A stretch of 41,442 nt of DNA from Fibrobacter sp. UWR4 (GTDB lineage: Bacteria > Fibrobacterota > Fibrobacteria > Fibrobacterales > Fibrobacteraceae): NCBI RefSeq assembly GCF_003149045.1, contig NZ_QGDU01000031.1, forward strand, positions 1-41,442, given 5' to 3'. Shown one piece after another: positions 30,368-38,392 of this stretch (positions within the stretch are counted from its first letter, which is position 1; the number at the start of each line of letters is the position of its first letter). The position numbers and the translations under genes were made by a program. Below the pieces are notes generated by a model, which was not told where the DNA came from, made no database searches, and saw nothing but the letters and a program-made list of their open reading frames with translations.

Positions 30368-30733
30368 ATGCCAGTAAAGAACTTCAAGGAATTGATTGTT
30401 TGGCAGAAGGCCATTCAGTTGGTTGTTAGTGTTTATGACCTTGTAAAAGAGTTCCCTAAGAGCGAAATGTTTGCTCTGTCTGATCAGATGAGGCGTGCTG
30501 TAGTTTCTATACCCTCAAACATTGCAGAAGGTTATGAACGAAATTCGGTGAAAGAATACATTCATTTTTTAACCATCGCTCGTGGATCAAAAGCCGAAAT
30601 TGAAACACAGTTGCATATCTGCGAAGTATTAGAATTTGGAAATAAAGAAAAAGTAAAGGAGATTCAGTCTTTGTGTCTAGAAATTGGAAAAATGCTAAAT
30701 AGAATGATTACTTCCCTAACCCCTAGACCCTAG
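30368..30733 (+). CDS. Four-helix bundle protein (S23/IVP family, TIGR02436-like)
   Basis: 121 residues. Family marks are the N-terminal FKELIVWQKAIQLVVSVYDL, then FALSDQMRRAVVSIPSNIAEGYERN and FLTIARGSKAEIETQLHICE. These are the conserved surface of the small all-helical family first known from 23S rRNA intervening sequences and related to the Avd accessory protein of diversity-generating retroelements. Its cellular role is unknown. It sits between rfbC and rfbB, enclosed by 7-bp repeat arrays in opposite orientation. Its last five residues (LTPRP) and stop are encoded by the right array. No reverse transcriptase or variable repeat is nearby, so an Avd role is not supported. Confidence 0.92.
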   Translation: MPVKNFKELIVWQKAIQLVVSVYDLVKEFPKSEMFALSDQMRRAVVSIPSNIAEGYERNSVKEYIHFLTIARGSKAEIETQLHICEVLEFGNKEKVKEIQSLCLEIGKMLNRMITSLTPRP

Positions 30734-30755
30734 CCCCTATCCCCTAACCCCTAAA
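30714..30755. repeat. 7-bp repeat array, right flank of the four-helix-bundle gene
   Basis: Six heptads: CCCTAAC, CCCTAGA, CCCTAGC, CCCTATC, CCCTAAC, CCCTAAA. They are the complement of the left-flank units, so the two arrays bracket the gene as inverted repeats. The array contains the stop codon of the enclosed gene and ends 15 bp before rfbB. Confidence 0.9.
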
Positions 30756-30770
30756 GAAGGAGTATTCCTG

Positions 30771-31907
30771 ATGAAAAACATCGTAATCACCGGTGGTGCG
30801 GGTTTTATTGGTAGCCATGTGGTGCGCCTGTTCGTGAACAAGTACCCGCAGTACAACATCATCAACCTGGACAAGCTGACTTACGCAGGTAACCTGGCTA
30901 ATCTCAAGGATATTGAAGGCAAGCCTAACTACAAGTTCGTGAAGATGGACATTTGCGACTTCGACGCCTTCTACAAGCTCATGCAAGATGAAAAGGTGGA
31001 TGGCATTATTCACCTGGCCGCAGAAAGCCATGTGGACCGTTCCATCAAGGACCCCTTCACTTTCGCCCGTACCAACGTCATGGGCACCCTGGCTCTGCTC
31101 CAGGCTGCTAAGCTCTATTGGGAATCCCTGCCGGAAAAGTACGAAGGCAAGCGCTTCTACCATATTTCTACCGACGAAGTCTATGGCGCTCTTAAGATGA
31201 ACCATCCGGAAGGTATTGAGCCGCCCTTCACTACCACCGCCTCCAGTTCTGAATATCATCTGGCCTACGGTGACGACTTCTTCTACGAAACTACAAAGTA
31301 TACCCCCCATTCTCCGTATAGTGCATCCAAGGCTGGCTCCGACCACTTTGTCCGCGCCTTCCACGACACCTACGGCATGCCCACCATCGTGACCAACTGC
31401 TCCAACAACTACGGCCCCTACCAGTTCCCGGAAAAGTTGATCCCGCTGTTCATCAATAACATCCGTCACAAGAAGCCTCTGCCAGTTTACGGCAAGGGCG
31501 AAAACGTTCGCGACTGGCTCTTTGTAGAAGACCACGCCCGCGCTATTGACGTCATCTTCCATAACGGAAAGATAGCCGAAACCTACAACATCGGTGGCTT
31601 CAATGAATGGAAGAACATAGATATTATCAAGGTGGTGATCAAGACTGTGGACAAGCTCCTGGGCCGCGCGGTCGGCGAGGACATGGACCTGATCACCTAC
31701 GTGACCGACCGCCTGGGCCACGACGCCCGTTACGCCATCGATTCCACCAAACTTCAGAAGGAACTTGGCTGGGAACCCAGCCTCCAGTTCGAAGAAGGAA
31801 TCGAGAAAACCGTAAAGTGGTACCTGGACAACCAGGAATGGCTGGACAACATCACCAGCGGCGATTACGAAAAGTACTACGAAAACATGTACAAGGGTAA
31901 GGTGTAA
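30771..31907 (+). CDS. rfbB: dTDP-glucose 4,6-dehydratase
   Basis: 378 residues. It is an extended SDR with ITGGAGFIGSHVVRLF (NAD loop), HLAAESHVDRSI, HISTDEVYGAL and SPYSASKAGSDHFVRAF (Tyr-x-x-x-Lys), plus NCSNNYGPYQFPEKLIP, the RmlB signature. The C-terminus has RLGHDARYAIDSTKLQKELGW-like substrate contacts. It makes dTDP-4-keto-6-deoxyglucose, the second rhamnose step. GGAG precedes the ATG. It is about 20-30 residues longer than many RmlB proteins. A strong terminator follows, closing the rhamnose block. Confidence 0.96.
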   Translation: MKNIVITGGAGFIGSHVVRLFVNKYPQYNIINLDKLTYAGNLANLKDIEGKPNYKFVKMDICDFDAFYKLMQDEKVDGIIHLAAESHVDRSIKDPFTFARTNVMGTLALLQAAKLYWESLPEKYEGKRFYHISTDEVYGALKMNHPEGIEPPFTTTASSSEYHLAYGDDFFYETTKYTPHSPYSASKAGSDHFVRAFHDTYGMPTIVTNCSNNYGPYQFPEKLIPLFINNIRHKKPLPVYGKGENVRDWLFVEDHARAIDVIFHNGKIAETYNIGGFNEWKNIDIIKVVIKTVDKLLGRAVGEDMDLITYVTDRLGHDARYAIDSTKLQKELGWEPSLQFEEGIEKTVKWYLDNQEWLDNITSGDYEKYYENMYKGKV

Positions 31908-31949
31908 AGCGCCTCCACGTCATGTCGAGGGCTCTCGGCAATAGTTTTC

Positions 31950-31978
31950 ATCCCGGCCTTGTTGCCGGGATTTTTTTT
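31950..31978 (+). terminator. Intrinsic terminator after rfbB
   Basis: ATCCCGGC (31950-31957) and GCCGGGAT (31964-31971) form a perfect 8-bp stem with a 6-nt loop and an eight-T tail. Confidence 0.92.
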
Positions 31979-32098
31979 ACAAAAAAAATCATTTTTTCGT
32001 GTACAAATCGGGTGAAAAAAACGTGTATATATATGGTTAGGTGAAAACATGCCTAGCCCCGCCTGGCAATGCAGCCGGCGGCACGAAAAAATATTTCT

Positions 32099-33106
32099 AT
32101 GGAACTGCAATCAATTTTCACCGACTGGCAGGCGTTTTTCTCCAACTACAAAATTCTTTCACAGGACCTCCCCGAAAATGAGGTTCCGGAGCTTTTCCGC
32201 AAGAATGTCTTCATGGACGCAAGGTTTGACATCTCGTTCAAGTGGCTATTTGCCGATGTGGCGATCTTGCAGGATTTCTTGAACACAATCTTGAGGCTTG
32301 AAGGCGATGCGAAAATCAAGGCGCTGCGGCTTCGCCAAACGGATCTGAGCCTCATCCAGGCTTCAGATGACCTTGTGCGCATCGACATTCATGCGCAAAA
32401 TGGTCGCGACGAGTGGTTTGACATTGAGATGCAGCGCTTTAGCCACACAGGCATCAAGGACCGTGCAGTGCTTTACGGGGCTGTGGTTGCCGCCGAGGCG
32501 CACCGTGAGGCGTTGCTTGCCTACCGCAAGGACTTCGCGAAGATCAGCACCGCAGCGCGCTACCATGTGCCTAAAGTGATCAGCCTCTGGCTCATGAACG
32601 AGGCGGTTGACGCAAGCTACGGCTACCGCGAGGAATGGGCCATGTATTGCAAAAGTAAAGTCGGTACCCCTGGGGTATTGCCTGAGAGCGATGTTTTAAG
32701 TTATATTTGGATTGACTTGCCGAAGTACAAGAAGGAACACGGCCTTTCCGCTGAGGAACGCGAGTGGCTCGATCTTCTTTGCAACAGCAAGGACAAGGAC
32801 GACGTCCCGGAAACACAGAACGAGGCAATCCTTGCCGCATACGACAGGCTTCGTGTGCGCCGCACCCCGAAAGAAATTCTTGCCAAGATGGAGGATCGCA
32901 TGGTAACACAATTCGACATTGACTGCTGCATTGACGACGCCCTCCGCAAGGGCCGCGAGGAAGGTCGCGAGGAAGGACGCGAAGAAGGTCGCGAGGAAGG
33001 TCGTGAGGAAGGACGCGAAGAAGAACGCCGAAGGTCCGAAGCGGAAATCGCCAAGCTGCAGGCGGAAATCGCTTCGTTGAAAAAGGCTCTCGCAAAAAAG
33101 AAGTAG
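32099..33106 (+). CDS. Rpn-family recombination-promoting nuclease/putative transposase
   Basis: 335 residues from ATG 32099 (ATG 32069 is also in frame; neither has a clear ribosome-binding site). The N-terminal PD-(D/E)XK core shows ARFDISFKWLFAD, LVRIDIHAQ and DEWFDIEMQRF (D...ExQ). The C-terminal third is helical, with six tandem GREE units (12-bp DNA repeats, about 32948-33020) and a coiled coil (EAEIAKLQAEIASLKKAL). Rpn proteins are nucleases linked to recombination and phage defence. Published RpnL proteins are inhibited by RpnS, their own C-terminal part made from an internal start. A matching internal GGAGG-ATG is present at 32890-32902, and the 3' end is duplicated downstream. A TATATATATGG stretch (about 32025-32035) may be the promoter. 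Confidence 0.85.
   Translation: MELQSIFTDWQAFFSNYKILSQDLPENEVPELFRKNVFMDARFDISFKWLFADVAILQDFLNTILRLEGDAKIKALRLRQTDLSLIQASDDLVRIDIHAQNGRDEWFDIEMQRFSHTGIKDRAVLYGAVVAAEAHREALLAYRKDFAKISTAARYHVPKVISLWLMNEAVDASYGYREEWAMYCKSKVGTPGVLPESDVLSYIWIDLPKYKKEHGLSAEEREWLDLLCNSKDKDDVPETQNEAILAAYDRLRVRRTPKEILAKMEDRMVTQFDIDCCIDDALRKGREEGREEGREEGREEGREEGREEERRRSEAEIAKLQAEIASLKKALAKKK
32900..33106 (+). other. Possible internal translation product (RpnS-like) of the Rpn gene
   Basis: Inside the Rpn reading frame GGAGG (32890-32894) lies 5 bases before ATG 32900. This is a better initiation site than either start of the full gene. The product would be 68 residues: VTQFDIDCCIDDALRKG followed by the GREE repeats and coiled coil, with no nuclease core. 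It corresponds in position to RpnS antitoxins. Whether it is made is inference. Confidence 0.45.
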
Positions 33107-33137
33107 CCCTGAAATTCTTGCCAAGATGGAGGATCGC

Positions 33138-33287
33138 ATGGTAACACAATTCGACATTGACTGCTGCATTGACGACGCCCTCCGCAAGGGTCGCGAGGAA
33201 GAACGCCGAAGGTCCGAAGCGGAAATCGCCAAGCTGCAGGCGGAAATAGCCGCCCTCAAGGCGCAGCTGGCAGCACTGCAGAAATAG
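33138..33287 (+). CDS. Stand-alone duplicate of the Rpn C-terminus (RpnS-like small ORF)
   Basis: Positions 33112-33287 repeat the 3' end of the Rpn gene from the EILAKMEDRM codons (about 32877 onward), nearly base for base. The duplicate lacks five of the six GREE units and has a different last ten residues (ALKAQLAALQK instead of SLKKALAKKK). The internal GGAGG (33128-33132) and ATG (33138) are preserved, so a 49-residue protein can be made independently. It starts right after the Rpn stop and ends just before a strong terminator, so the two share a transcript. It is either a recombination scar or a dedicated antitoxin copy. Confidence 0.5.
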   Translation: MVTQFDIDCCIDDALRKGREEERRRSEAEIAKLQAEIAALKAQLAALQK

Positions 33288-33291
33288 ACTC

Positions 33292-33314
33292 AAGGCCCTC
33301 GCGGGCCTTTTTTT
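33292..33314 (+). terminator. Intrinsic terminator after the Rpn unit
   Basis: AAGGCCC (33292-33298), TCGC loop, GGGCCTT (33303-33309) and a seven-T run. It overlaps the 5' flank of the nucleotidyltransferase-like gene, which starts 17 bp later. Confidence 0.92.
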
Positions 33315-33330
33315 ATACTATATTGAAAAC

Positions 33331-34044
33331 ATGTCCCCCGAACTCCCGGAAGCGCTTCGCCCCCCTAAGGAAATCAAGAGCGTCTGGACCTGCCAGGGAT
33401 TCTATATCCAGCAGGACAACATCCGCATGAACGCCATGTGCGCAAAAATCACCAAGATGTTCATGGATCGGGGGCTGCACCCTATCATACTGAAAGGCCA
33501 GGCCAACGCAAGCCTGTACCCGGACCCCTTCTCTCGACAGTGCGGCGACATCGACGTGCTTGTGGAAGGAGGCCGGAAAAACGTCATTAGGCACCTGACC
33601 GAAATGGGACTTATGGAAGGGGCGGATGCGAACAGCCTTCACCATGTCCACCTGGATTCAAAACTTTTTGACGGTATCTCCATCGAGGTTCACTTTAAAC
33701 CCGTCGAGTGCGCCCCTTTTGGCGCTGGCCGCCGACTGCTAAAATACCTGGAAGAGACCGCTGATTTTACAAAATGCAGGTACAACCCGCTAGGATTTTA
33801 TGACCCCCCTCTGGAATTTGCGTTGGCGATGCAGCTGGCCCATATCCGCACGCATTTTATTGGCGGTGGGGTAGGATTACGCCAGTTTGTGGATTATTAC
33901 CAGGTCCTAAAGTCCTGTTCGACAGAAATGATTCAACTCTTTTGCCATAAAACGAAGAAATTTGGCCTTGAACCCATGATTAAATCCATGATGTGGGTGC
34001 AAAAAACAGCTCTTTTCGTTGGAAGAAGAATCTTTGACCTGTAA
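33331..34044 (+). CDS. Nucleotidyltransferase-family protein (NTP_transf_5-like), frameshifted N-terminal part
   Basis: 237 residues in this frame. The conserved core is HPIILKGQANASLYPDP with RQCGDIDVLVEGG (the DxD-like metal site), and HHVHLDSKLFDGISIEVHFKP follows, as in the uncharacterised nucleotidyltransferase family PF14907. Such genes are common in capsule and O-antigen clusters, but the substrate is unknown. The last residues (TALFVGRRIFDL) do not fit. Removing one A from the A6 run at about 34000-34005 changes the reading to KQLFSLEEESLTCKADP, which joins the next frame (34019-34288). The intact protein would have about 318 residues. Either the gene is inactivated or the base is a sequencing error. 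Confidence 0.75.
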   Translation: MSPELPEALRPPKEIKSVWTCQGFYIQQDNIRMNAMCAKITKMFMDRGLHPIILKGQANASLYPDPFSRQCGDIDVLVEGGRKNVIRHLTEMGLMEGADANSLHHVHLDSKLFDGISIEVHFKPVECAPFGAGRRLLKYLEETADFTKCRYNPLGFYDPPLEFALAMQLAHIRTHFIGGGVGLRQFVDYYQVLKSCSTEMIQLFCHKTKKFGLEPMIKSMMWVQKTALFVGRRIFDL

Positions 34045-34288
34045 AGCTGACCCGCTATGGGGCGAAAAACTGCTGAACCTTGTGATTGATGGCGGAAATT
34101 TTGGACGAGCCGCAGACCATGGCGAAGAAAGTACGTTAAAAAGATGGACCCGAGAACGAAAAAGCTCTGCGAAATATAAAAGTTTTGATTTGGTGGAGTA
34201 TTTCTGGCTTGAAATAAGCTACTGGCATGCATTTTGTTGCTTTATGCCTCAACGCATTAAACGACGAAAGATCTCTATTCGTAAGTAA
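34019..34288 (+). pseudogene. C-terminal part of the frameshifted nucleotidyltransferase-like gene
   Basis: The frame MEEESLTCKADPLWGEKLL, then VIDGGNFGRA and a basic helical tail, continues the preceding domain after a one-base shift. The ATG at 34019 is not preceded by a ribosome-binding site and lies inside the upstream frame. It should be merged with 33331-34044. Confidence 0.75.
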
Positions 34289-34438
34289 CTCGTTGGTAGG
34301 ATTGTTATTGTAAATCACGTTTTCAAAAACTTCACTATTGTAAGCATACCGTAACTTTTCTAAATTTCATCTAGAATGAATGTTCCGATTTGGAATAAAG
34401 GGATGGTGTAGTGGATATTGTAATCGAGTCAATACTGT

Positions 34439-34467
34439 GTCATCCTGGTCAAAGCGGGTAATCTAGA
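34439..34467. repeat. Degenerate REP-like word before fcl
   Basis: GTCATCCTGGTCAAAGCGGG followed by TAATCTAG is a mutated relative of the 29-bp repeat at 1964 and 35656. The rest of the 189-bp gap 34289-34477 is AT-rich with no hairpin terminator visible. It probably carries the fcl promoter, but I cannot place its boxes with confidence. Confidence 0.4.
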
Positions 34468-34477
34468 AGAAATTATA

Positions 34478-35656
34478 ATGAATACTTTAGACAAGAACAG
34501 CAAGATTTATGTGGCAGGGCACCACGGTTTGGTGGGCTCTGCAATTTGGAACAATCTTAAGGCTCGCGGCTACAACAACCTGGTTGGCCGCACACACAAG
34601 GAACTGGACCTTACCGACCAGTACGCCGTAAAGAAGTTCTTTGACGAAGAACAGCCTGACGCAGTGGTGCTTGCCGCAGCATTCGTGGGTGGAATCATGG
34701 CAAACTCCTTGTACCGTGCCGACTTCATGATGATGAACATGAAGATCCAGTGCAACGTGTTCAGCGAAGCCTACGCCCACAACGTAAAGAAGTTCCTGTT
34801 CCTAGGTTCCACCTGTATTTACCCCAAGAACGCACCCCAGCCTATGAAGGAAGATGCCCTCTTGACCAGCGAGTTGGAGTACACCAACGAAGAGTACGCC
34901 ATTGCAAAGATTGCCGGCCTCAAGATGTGCGAAAGCTATAACCTGCAGTACGGCACCAACTACATCGCTGTGATGCCCACCAACCTCTACGGTCCCAACG
35001 ACAACTTCCACCTGGAAAACAGCCACGTAATGCCCGCCATGATGCGCAAGGTGTACCTGGCAAAGCTCATTCACGATAACGACTGGGCTAGCATCAAGGT
35101 AGATATGGACAAGCGCCCGGTAGAAGGCATCAACGGCGACGCCTCCCAGGAAGAAATCCTCAAGGTTTTGGCCAAGTACGGCATCGAGAACAACAAGGTG
35201 ACCCTTTGGGGCACCGGCAAGCCCCTCCGCGAATTCCTGTGGAGCGAAGACATGGCCGACGCATCCGTGCATGTTCTCTTGAATGTGAACTTCAGCGACA
35301 TCATCGGCATTGAAAAATACTCCAGCGTACATTACGGCGCAAGCGTGGATGGTGCGGTAGACCGTAACCACAGCGCAGGCCGCGGCGGCGCCATCCCCAA
35401 GCTGGGCGAAATCCGCAACTGCCACATTAACGTGGGCACCGGCAAGGAACTGACCATCCGCGAACTGAGCGAATTGGTGGTCAAGGCCGTAGGCTTTGAA
35501 GGCGAAGTGTATTTCGACTCCAGCAAGCCTGATGGCACCATGCGCAAGCTTATTAACGTGGACAAACTCCATAGCCTGGGCTGGACCCACAAAGTTGAAA
35601 TTGACCAGGGCGTTCAGAAGCTCTTCGACTGGTACAAGGAAAGTTTATCTCGCTAG
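34478..35656 (+). CDS. fcl: GDP-L-fucose synthase
   Basis: 392 residues. It has VAGHHGLVGSAIWNNL (NADP loop), LAAAFVGGIMANSLYRADF, FLGSTCIYPKNAPQPMKE and EYAIAKIAGLKMCESY (catalytic Tyr-x-x-x-Lys), then PTNLYGPNDNFH. These define the GDP-4-keto-6-deoxymannose epimerase/reductase. It is about 70 residues longer than the E. coli enzyme because of two inserts near residues 215-250 and 270-310, as in Bacteroidetes-type homologues. With gmd downstream it makes GDP-L-fucose. Its stop overlaps a REP-like element. Confidence 0.93.
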   Translation: MNTLDKNSKIYVAGHHGLVGSAIWNNLKARGYNNLVGRTHKELDLTDQYAVKKFFDEEQPDAVVLAAAFVGGIMANSLYRADFMMMNMKIQCNVFSEAYAHNVKKFLFLGSTCIYPKNAPQPMKEDALLTSELEYTNEEYAIAKIAGLKMCESYNLQYGTNYIAVMPTNLYGPNDNFHLENSHVMPAMMRKVYLAKLIHDNDWASIKVDMDKRPVEGINGDASQEEILKVLAKYGIENNKVTLWGTGKPLREFLWSEDMADASVHVLLNVNFSDIIGIEKYSSVHYGASVDGAVDRNHSAGRGGAIPKLGEIRNCHINVGTGKELTIRELSELVVKAVGFEGEVYFDSSKPDGTMRKLINVDKLHSLGWTHKVEIDQGVQKLFDWYKESLSR

Positions 35657-35684
35657 CGTCATTCTGAGCGAAGCGAAGAATCTA
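35656..35684. repeat. REP-like element, 29 bp
   Basis: Identical to 1964-1992 and beginning on the last base of the fcl stop codon. It lies in the 63-bp gap between fcl and gmd, so it is transcribed within the operon. Confidence 0.8.
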
Positions 35685-35719
35685 GAAAAGCATTTATAAA
35701 TAAGAAGGAAAAACAAAGA

Positions 35720-36817
35720 ATGACAAAGCGCAACGTTGCACTTATCACCGGTGTTACCGGCCAAGATGGCTCCTACCTCTCTGAATTCCTCCTTTCTAAG
35801 GGTTACGAAGTCCACGGCATTATCCGCCGTTCTTCTGTGGACTATCGTGAACGTATCGCTCATTTGGAAGGCTCCCCGAATTTCCATCTTCACTATGCCG
35901 ACATGGGTGACTCCATGAGCTTGGTGAAGGTTGTTGGCAAAGTCCAGCCTACCGAAATCTATAACCTGGCTGCACAGAGCCACGTTCAAGTAAGCTTCGA
36001 TTCCCCGGAATTCACTGCCGACGTAGACGCAACCGGCGTACTCCGCATTTTGGAAGCCGTACGCACCAACCATTTGGAAAAGACCTGCCGCATTTACCAG
36101 GCAAGTACCAGCGAACTTTATGGCAAGGTTGAAGAAGTTCCCCAGAACGAAAATACTCCCTTCCACCCCTATAGCCCCTATGCCGTTGCAAAGCTTTACG
36201 GCTATTGGATCATTAAGGAATACCGCGAAGCCTACGACATGTTCTGCTGCAGTGGCATCCTGTTCAACCACGAATCTGAACGCCGTGGCGAAACCTTTGT
36301 GACCCGTAAGATTACCCTGGCCGCAGCACGCATTGCCCAGGGCAAGCAGGATTGCCTGTACCTGGGTAACCTGGACAGCCTCCGTGACTGGGGCTACGCC
36401 AAGGATTACGTGGAATGCATGTGGCTGATTTTGCAGCACGACAAGCCTGAGGACTTTGTGATTGCCACCGGCGTACAACACACCGTTCGTGAATTTGCAA
36501 CCCTTGCCTTCCACCATGCAGGCATTGAACTGATTTGGGAAGGTGAAGGCATTAGCGAAAAGGGTATCGACGCAAAGACCGGCAGAACCGTTGTAGCCGT
36601 ATCCGAAGACTTCTACCGCCCCACCGACGTTGTGAACCTTTGGGGCGACCCCACCAAGGCTAAAAAGGAACTTGGTTGGAACCCCCAGACCACAACCTTC
36701 GAGCAGCTTGTTGCATTAATGGTGGACCATGACATGCGCAAGGTTGCCGCAGACGAAGCCGCCAGCCGAGTACACACCAACCTGGCCGAATACCTGGAAA
36801 AGGGATTGGTAAAATAA
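35720..36817 (+). CDS. gmd: GDP-mannose 4,6-dehydratase
   Basis: 365 residues. It has [17 protein letters not shown] with the classic GxxGxxG variant, the [14 protein letters not shown] loop, and [43 protein letters not shown] (Tyr-x-x-x-Lys), [17 protein letters not shown] and [18 protein letters not shown] are diagnostic Gmd blocks. It converts GDP-mannose to GDP-4-keto-6-deoxymannose for Fcl. A GAAGGA site lies before the ATG. The flippase gene follows after 39 bp. Confidence 0.96.
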   Translation: MTKRNVALITGVTGQDGSYLSEFLLSKGYEVHGIIRRSSVDYRERIAHLEGSPNFHLHYADMGDSMSLVKVVGKVQPTEIYNLAAQSHVQVSFDSPEFTADVDATGVLRILEAVRTNHLEKTCRIYQASTSELYGKVEEVPQNENTPFHPYSPYAVAKLYGYWIIKEYREAYDMFCCSGILFNHESERRGETFVTRKITLAAARIAQGKQDCLYLGNLDSLRDWGYAKDYVECMWLILQHDKPEDFVIATGVQHTVREFATLAFHHAGIELIWEGEGISEKGIDAKTGRTVVAVSEDFYRPTDVVNLWGDPTKAKKELGWNPQTTTFEQLVALMVDHDMRKVAADEAASRVHTNLAEYLEKGLVK

Positions 36818-36856
36818 AAACACAAGTCCATTCTTTCACAACCCACTCCCAAATAC

Positions 36857-38392
36857 ATGACCGCAATCAATTCGAACAACAAACGTCTTGCCCAAAATAC
36901 TGTTTTTATGTATTTCCGGATGTTTGTAATGATGGCGGTCAGCCTATACACATCAAGAGTTGTTCTACGGGTGTTGGGTGCGGAAGAATACGGCCTCTAC
37001 AATGTCATCGGCGGAATCATAGCCATGTTCGGTTTTTTGAACGGAGCTATGACCAATACTACATCAAGGTACATAACCTTCTTCTTGGGCCAAAAGAATT
37101 TCAAACGTCTTTCCGACGTTTTTTCAATGTCATTCATAATCCACGCTACCATTGCATTGATAATCATTCTCTTGGGGGAGACAATAGGTCTTTGGTACCT
37201 ATACGAAAAACTCGTCATACCGGATGGACGATTTCAAGCTGCTTTTTGGCTATATCAGTTATCTATTGCATCAGCTGTAATTGGGATTTTATATGTGCCA
37301 TTTAACGCAACAATTATTGCACACGAAAAAATGAGCGCTTTCGCCTATATTTCAATCTTAGATGCAATATTAAAGCTCTCTATCGTCTTTGCGTTAATTC
37401 ACGCTCCGTATGATAAACTTATCTTCTATGGCGTCCTCATATTCTTTGTACAAATCATCGACATTGCAATATACTTTGGCTACTGCAAAATAAAATTTAA
37501 AGAAACAAAATTGCATTTCTATTGGGATTCTAGATTATTTAAAGAAATGTTTGGTTTTGCAGGTTGGAGTCTCTTAGGTAATTTTTCATTTTTTTTCTTC
37601 AATCAAGGCATCAATTTGATGTTAAACGCATTCTGCGGGCCTGCGGTAAATGCTGCAAGAGGTATTGCAGTTCAGGTTGATGGGGTAATTAAGAACTTCG
37701 CATCAAATGTTCAAACAGCAATCAATCCGCAAATAATAAAATCCTATGCGGAAAATAACCATGAAAGAATGTTTACGCTTGTATTCGCGAGTTCTCGTTT
37801 TTGTTTCTACTTACTTTTCGTTCTATCACTGCCTGTTATGGTCGAAGCGAGCTCAATTTTACAACTATGGTTAGGACAAGTCCCTGATCATACAGTAAAT
37901 TTCATCAGAATTACTCTTGCCAACGTGATATTAGACGCCATAGTTAATCCAATGTTCACGACAAATCTTGCCACAGGAAAGGTTAAAATATATCATATCT
38001 GTATAAGTATTATTTCTTACGGGTTTATGCCTATCACATACTTTGCCATAAAATATTCTTTACTTCCTGAAAGTGTTTTTGTATGTACGCTTTCATGTAC
38101 CGTAATTGGCATTATTGCAAGAATTTTCATAATAAAATCACAGGTAGGCATGCCTATTTCAACTTATATGAAAAAAGTCCTATTACCAATATTTATTGTC
38201 ACCATGCTGTCAGCGACCCCAGCAGTCTGTATTCACAACATACTTCCTCAAAGTTTCACATCATCAATCATCTCAATAACATTTTGCGTTTTCTCCGTAA
38301 TTGCAAGTACCTACTTTTGGGGCATAACAAAGCAAGAAAGAACTTTCGTTAACAAAAAAATATTGGAGGTTGTCAGCAAACATGCCTTCTAA
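36857..38392 (+). CDS. wzx: Oligosaccharide flippase, Wzx/MATE-like
   Basis: 511 residues with about 12-14 hydrophobic helices. The N-terminal region NTVFMYFRMFVMMAVSLYTS, then RVVLRVLGAEEYGLYNVIGG, is the signature of polysaccharide-biosynthesis flippases. AWSLLGNFSFFFFNQGINLM-like sequence in the middle and a C-terminal bundle complete it. It would flip undecaprenyl-linked O-units across the inner membrane. Base composition is clearly more AT-rich than in gmd upstream, and this continues to the right end, suggesting a separately acquired part of the locus. No Shine-Dalgarno is obvious. Confidence 0.9.
   Translation: MTAINSNNKRLAQNTVFMYFRMFVMMAVSLYTSRVVLRVLGAEEYGLYNVIGGIIAMFGFLNGAMTNTTSRYITFFLGQKNFKRLSDVFSMSFIIHATIALIIILLGETIGLWYLYEKLVIPDGRFQAAFWLYQLSIASAVIGILYVPFNATIIAHEKMSAFAYISILDAILKLSIVFALIHAPYDKLIFYGVLIFFVQIIDIAIYFGYCKIKFKETKLHFYWDSRLFKEMFGFAGWSLLGNFSFFFFNQGINLMLNAFCGPAVNAARGIAVQVDGVIKNFASNVQTAINPQIIKSYAENNHERMFTLVFASSRFCFYLLFVLSLPVMVEASSILQLWLGQVPDHTVNFIRITLANVILDAIVNPMFTTNLATGKVKIYHICISIISYGFMPITYFAIKYSLLPESVFVCTLSCTVIGIIARIFIIKSQVGMPISTYMKKVLLPIFIVTMLSATPAVCIHNILPQSFTSSIISITFCVFSVIASTYFWGITKQERTFVNKKILEVVSKHAF

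Noticed and set aside
30368-30733. Diversity-generating retroelement accessory protein (Avd)
   Set aside because: Same fold family, but no reverse transcriptase, template repeat or variable-repeat target is visible in the window.
29618-30755. CRISPR array
   Set aside because: Units are 7 bp, contiguous and inverted around a centre, with no spacers and no cas genes.
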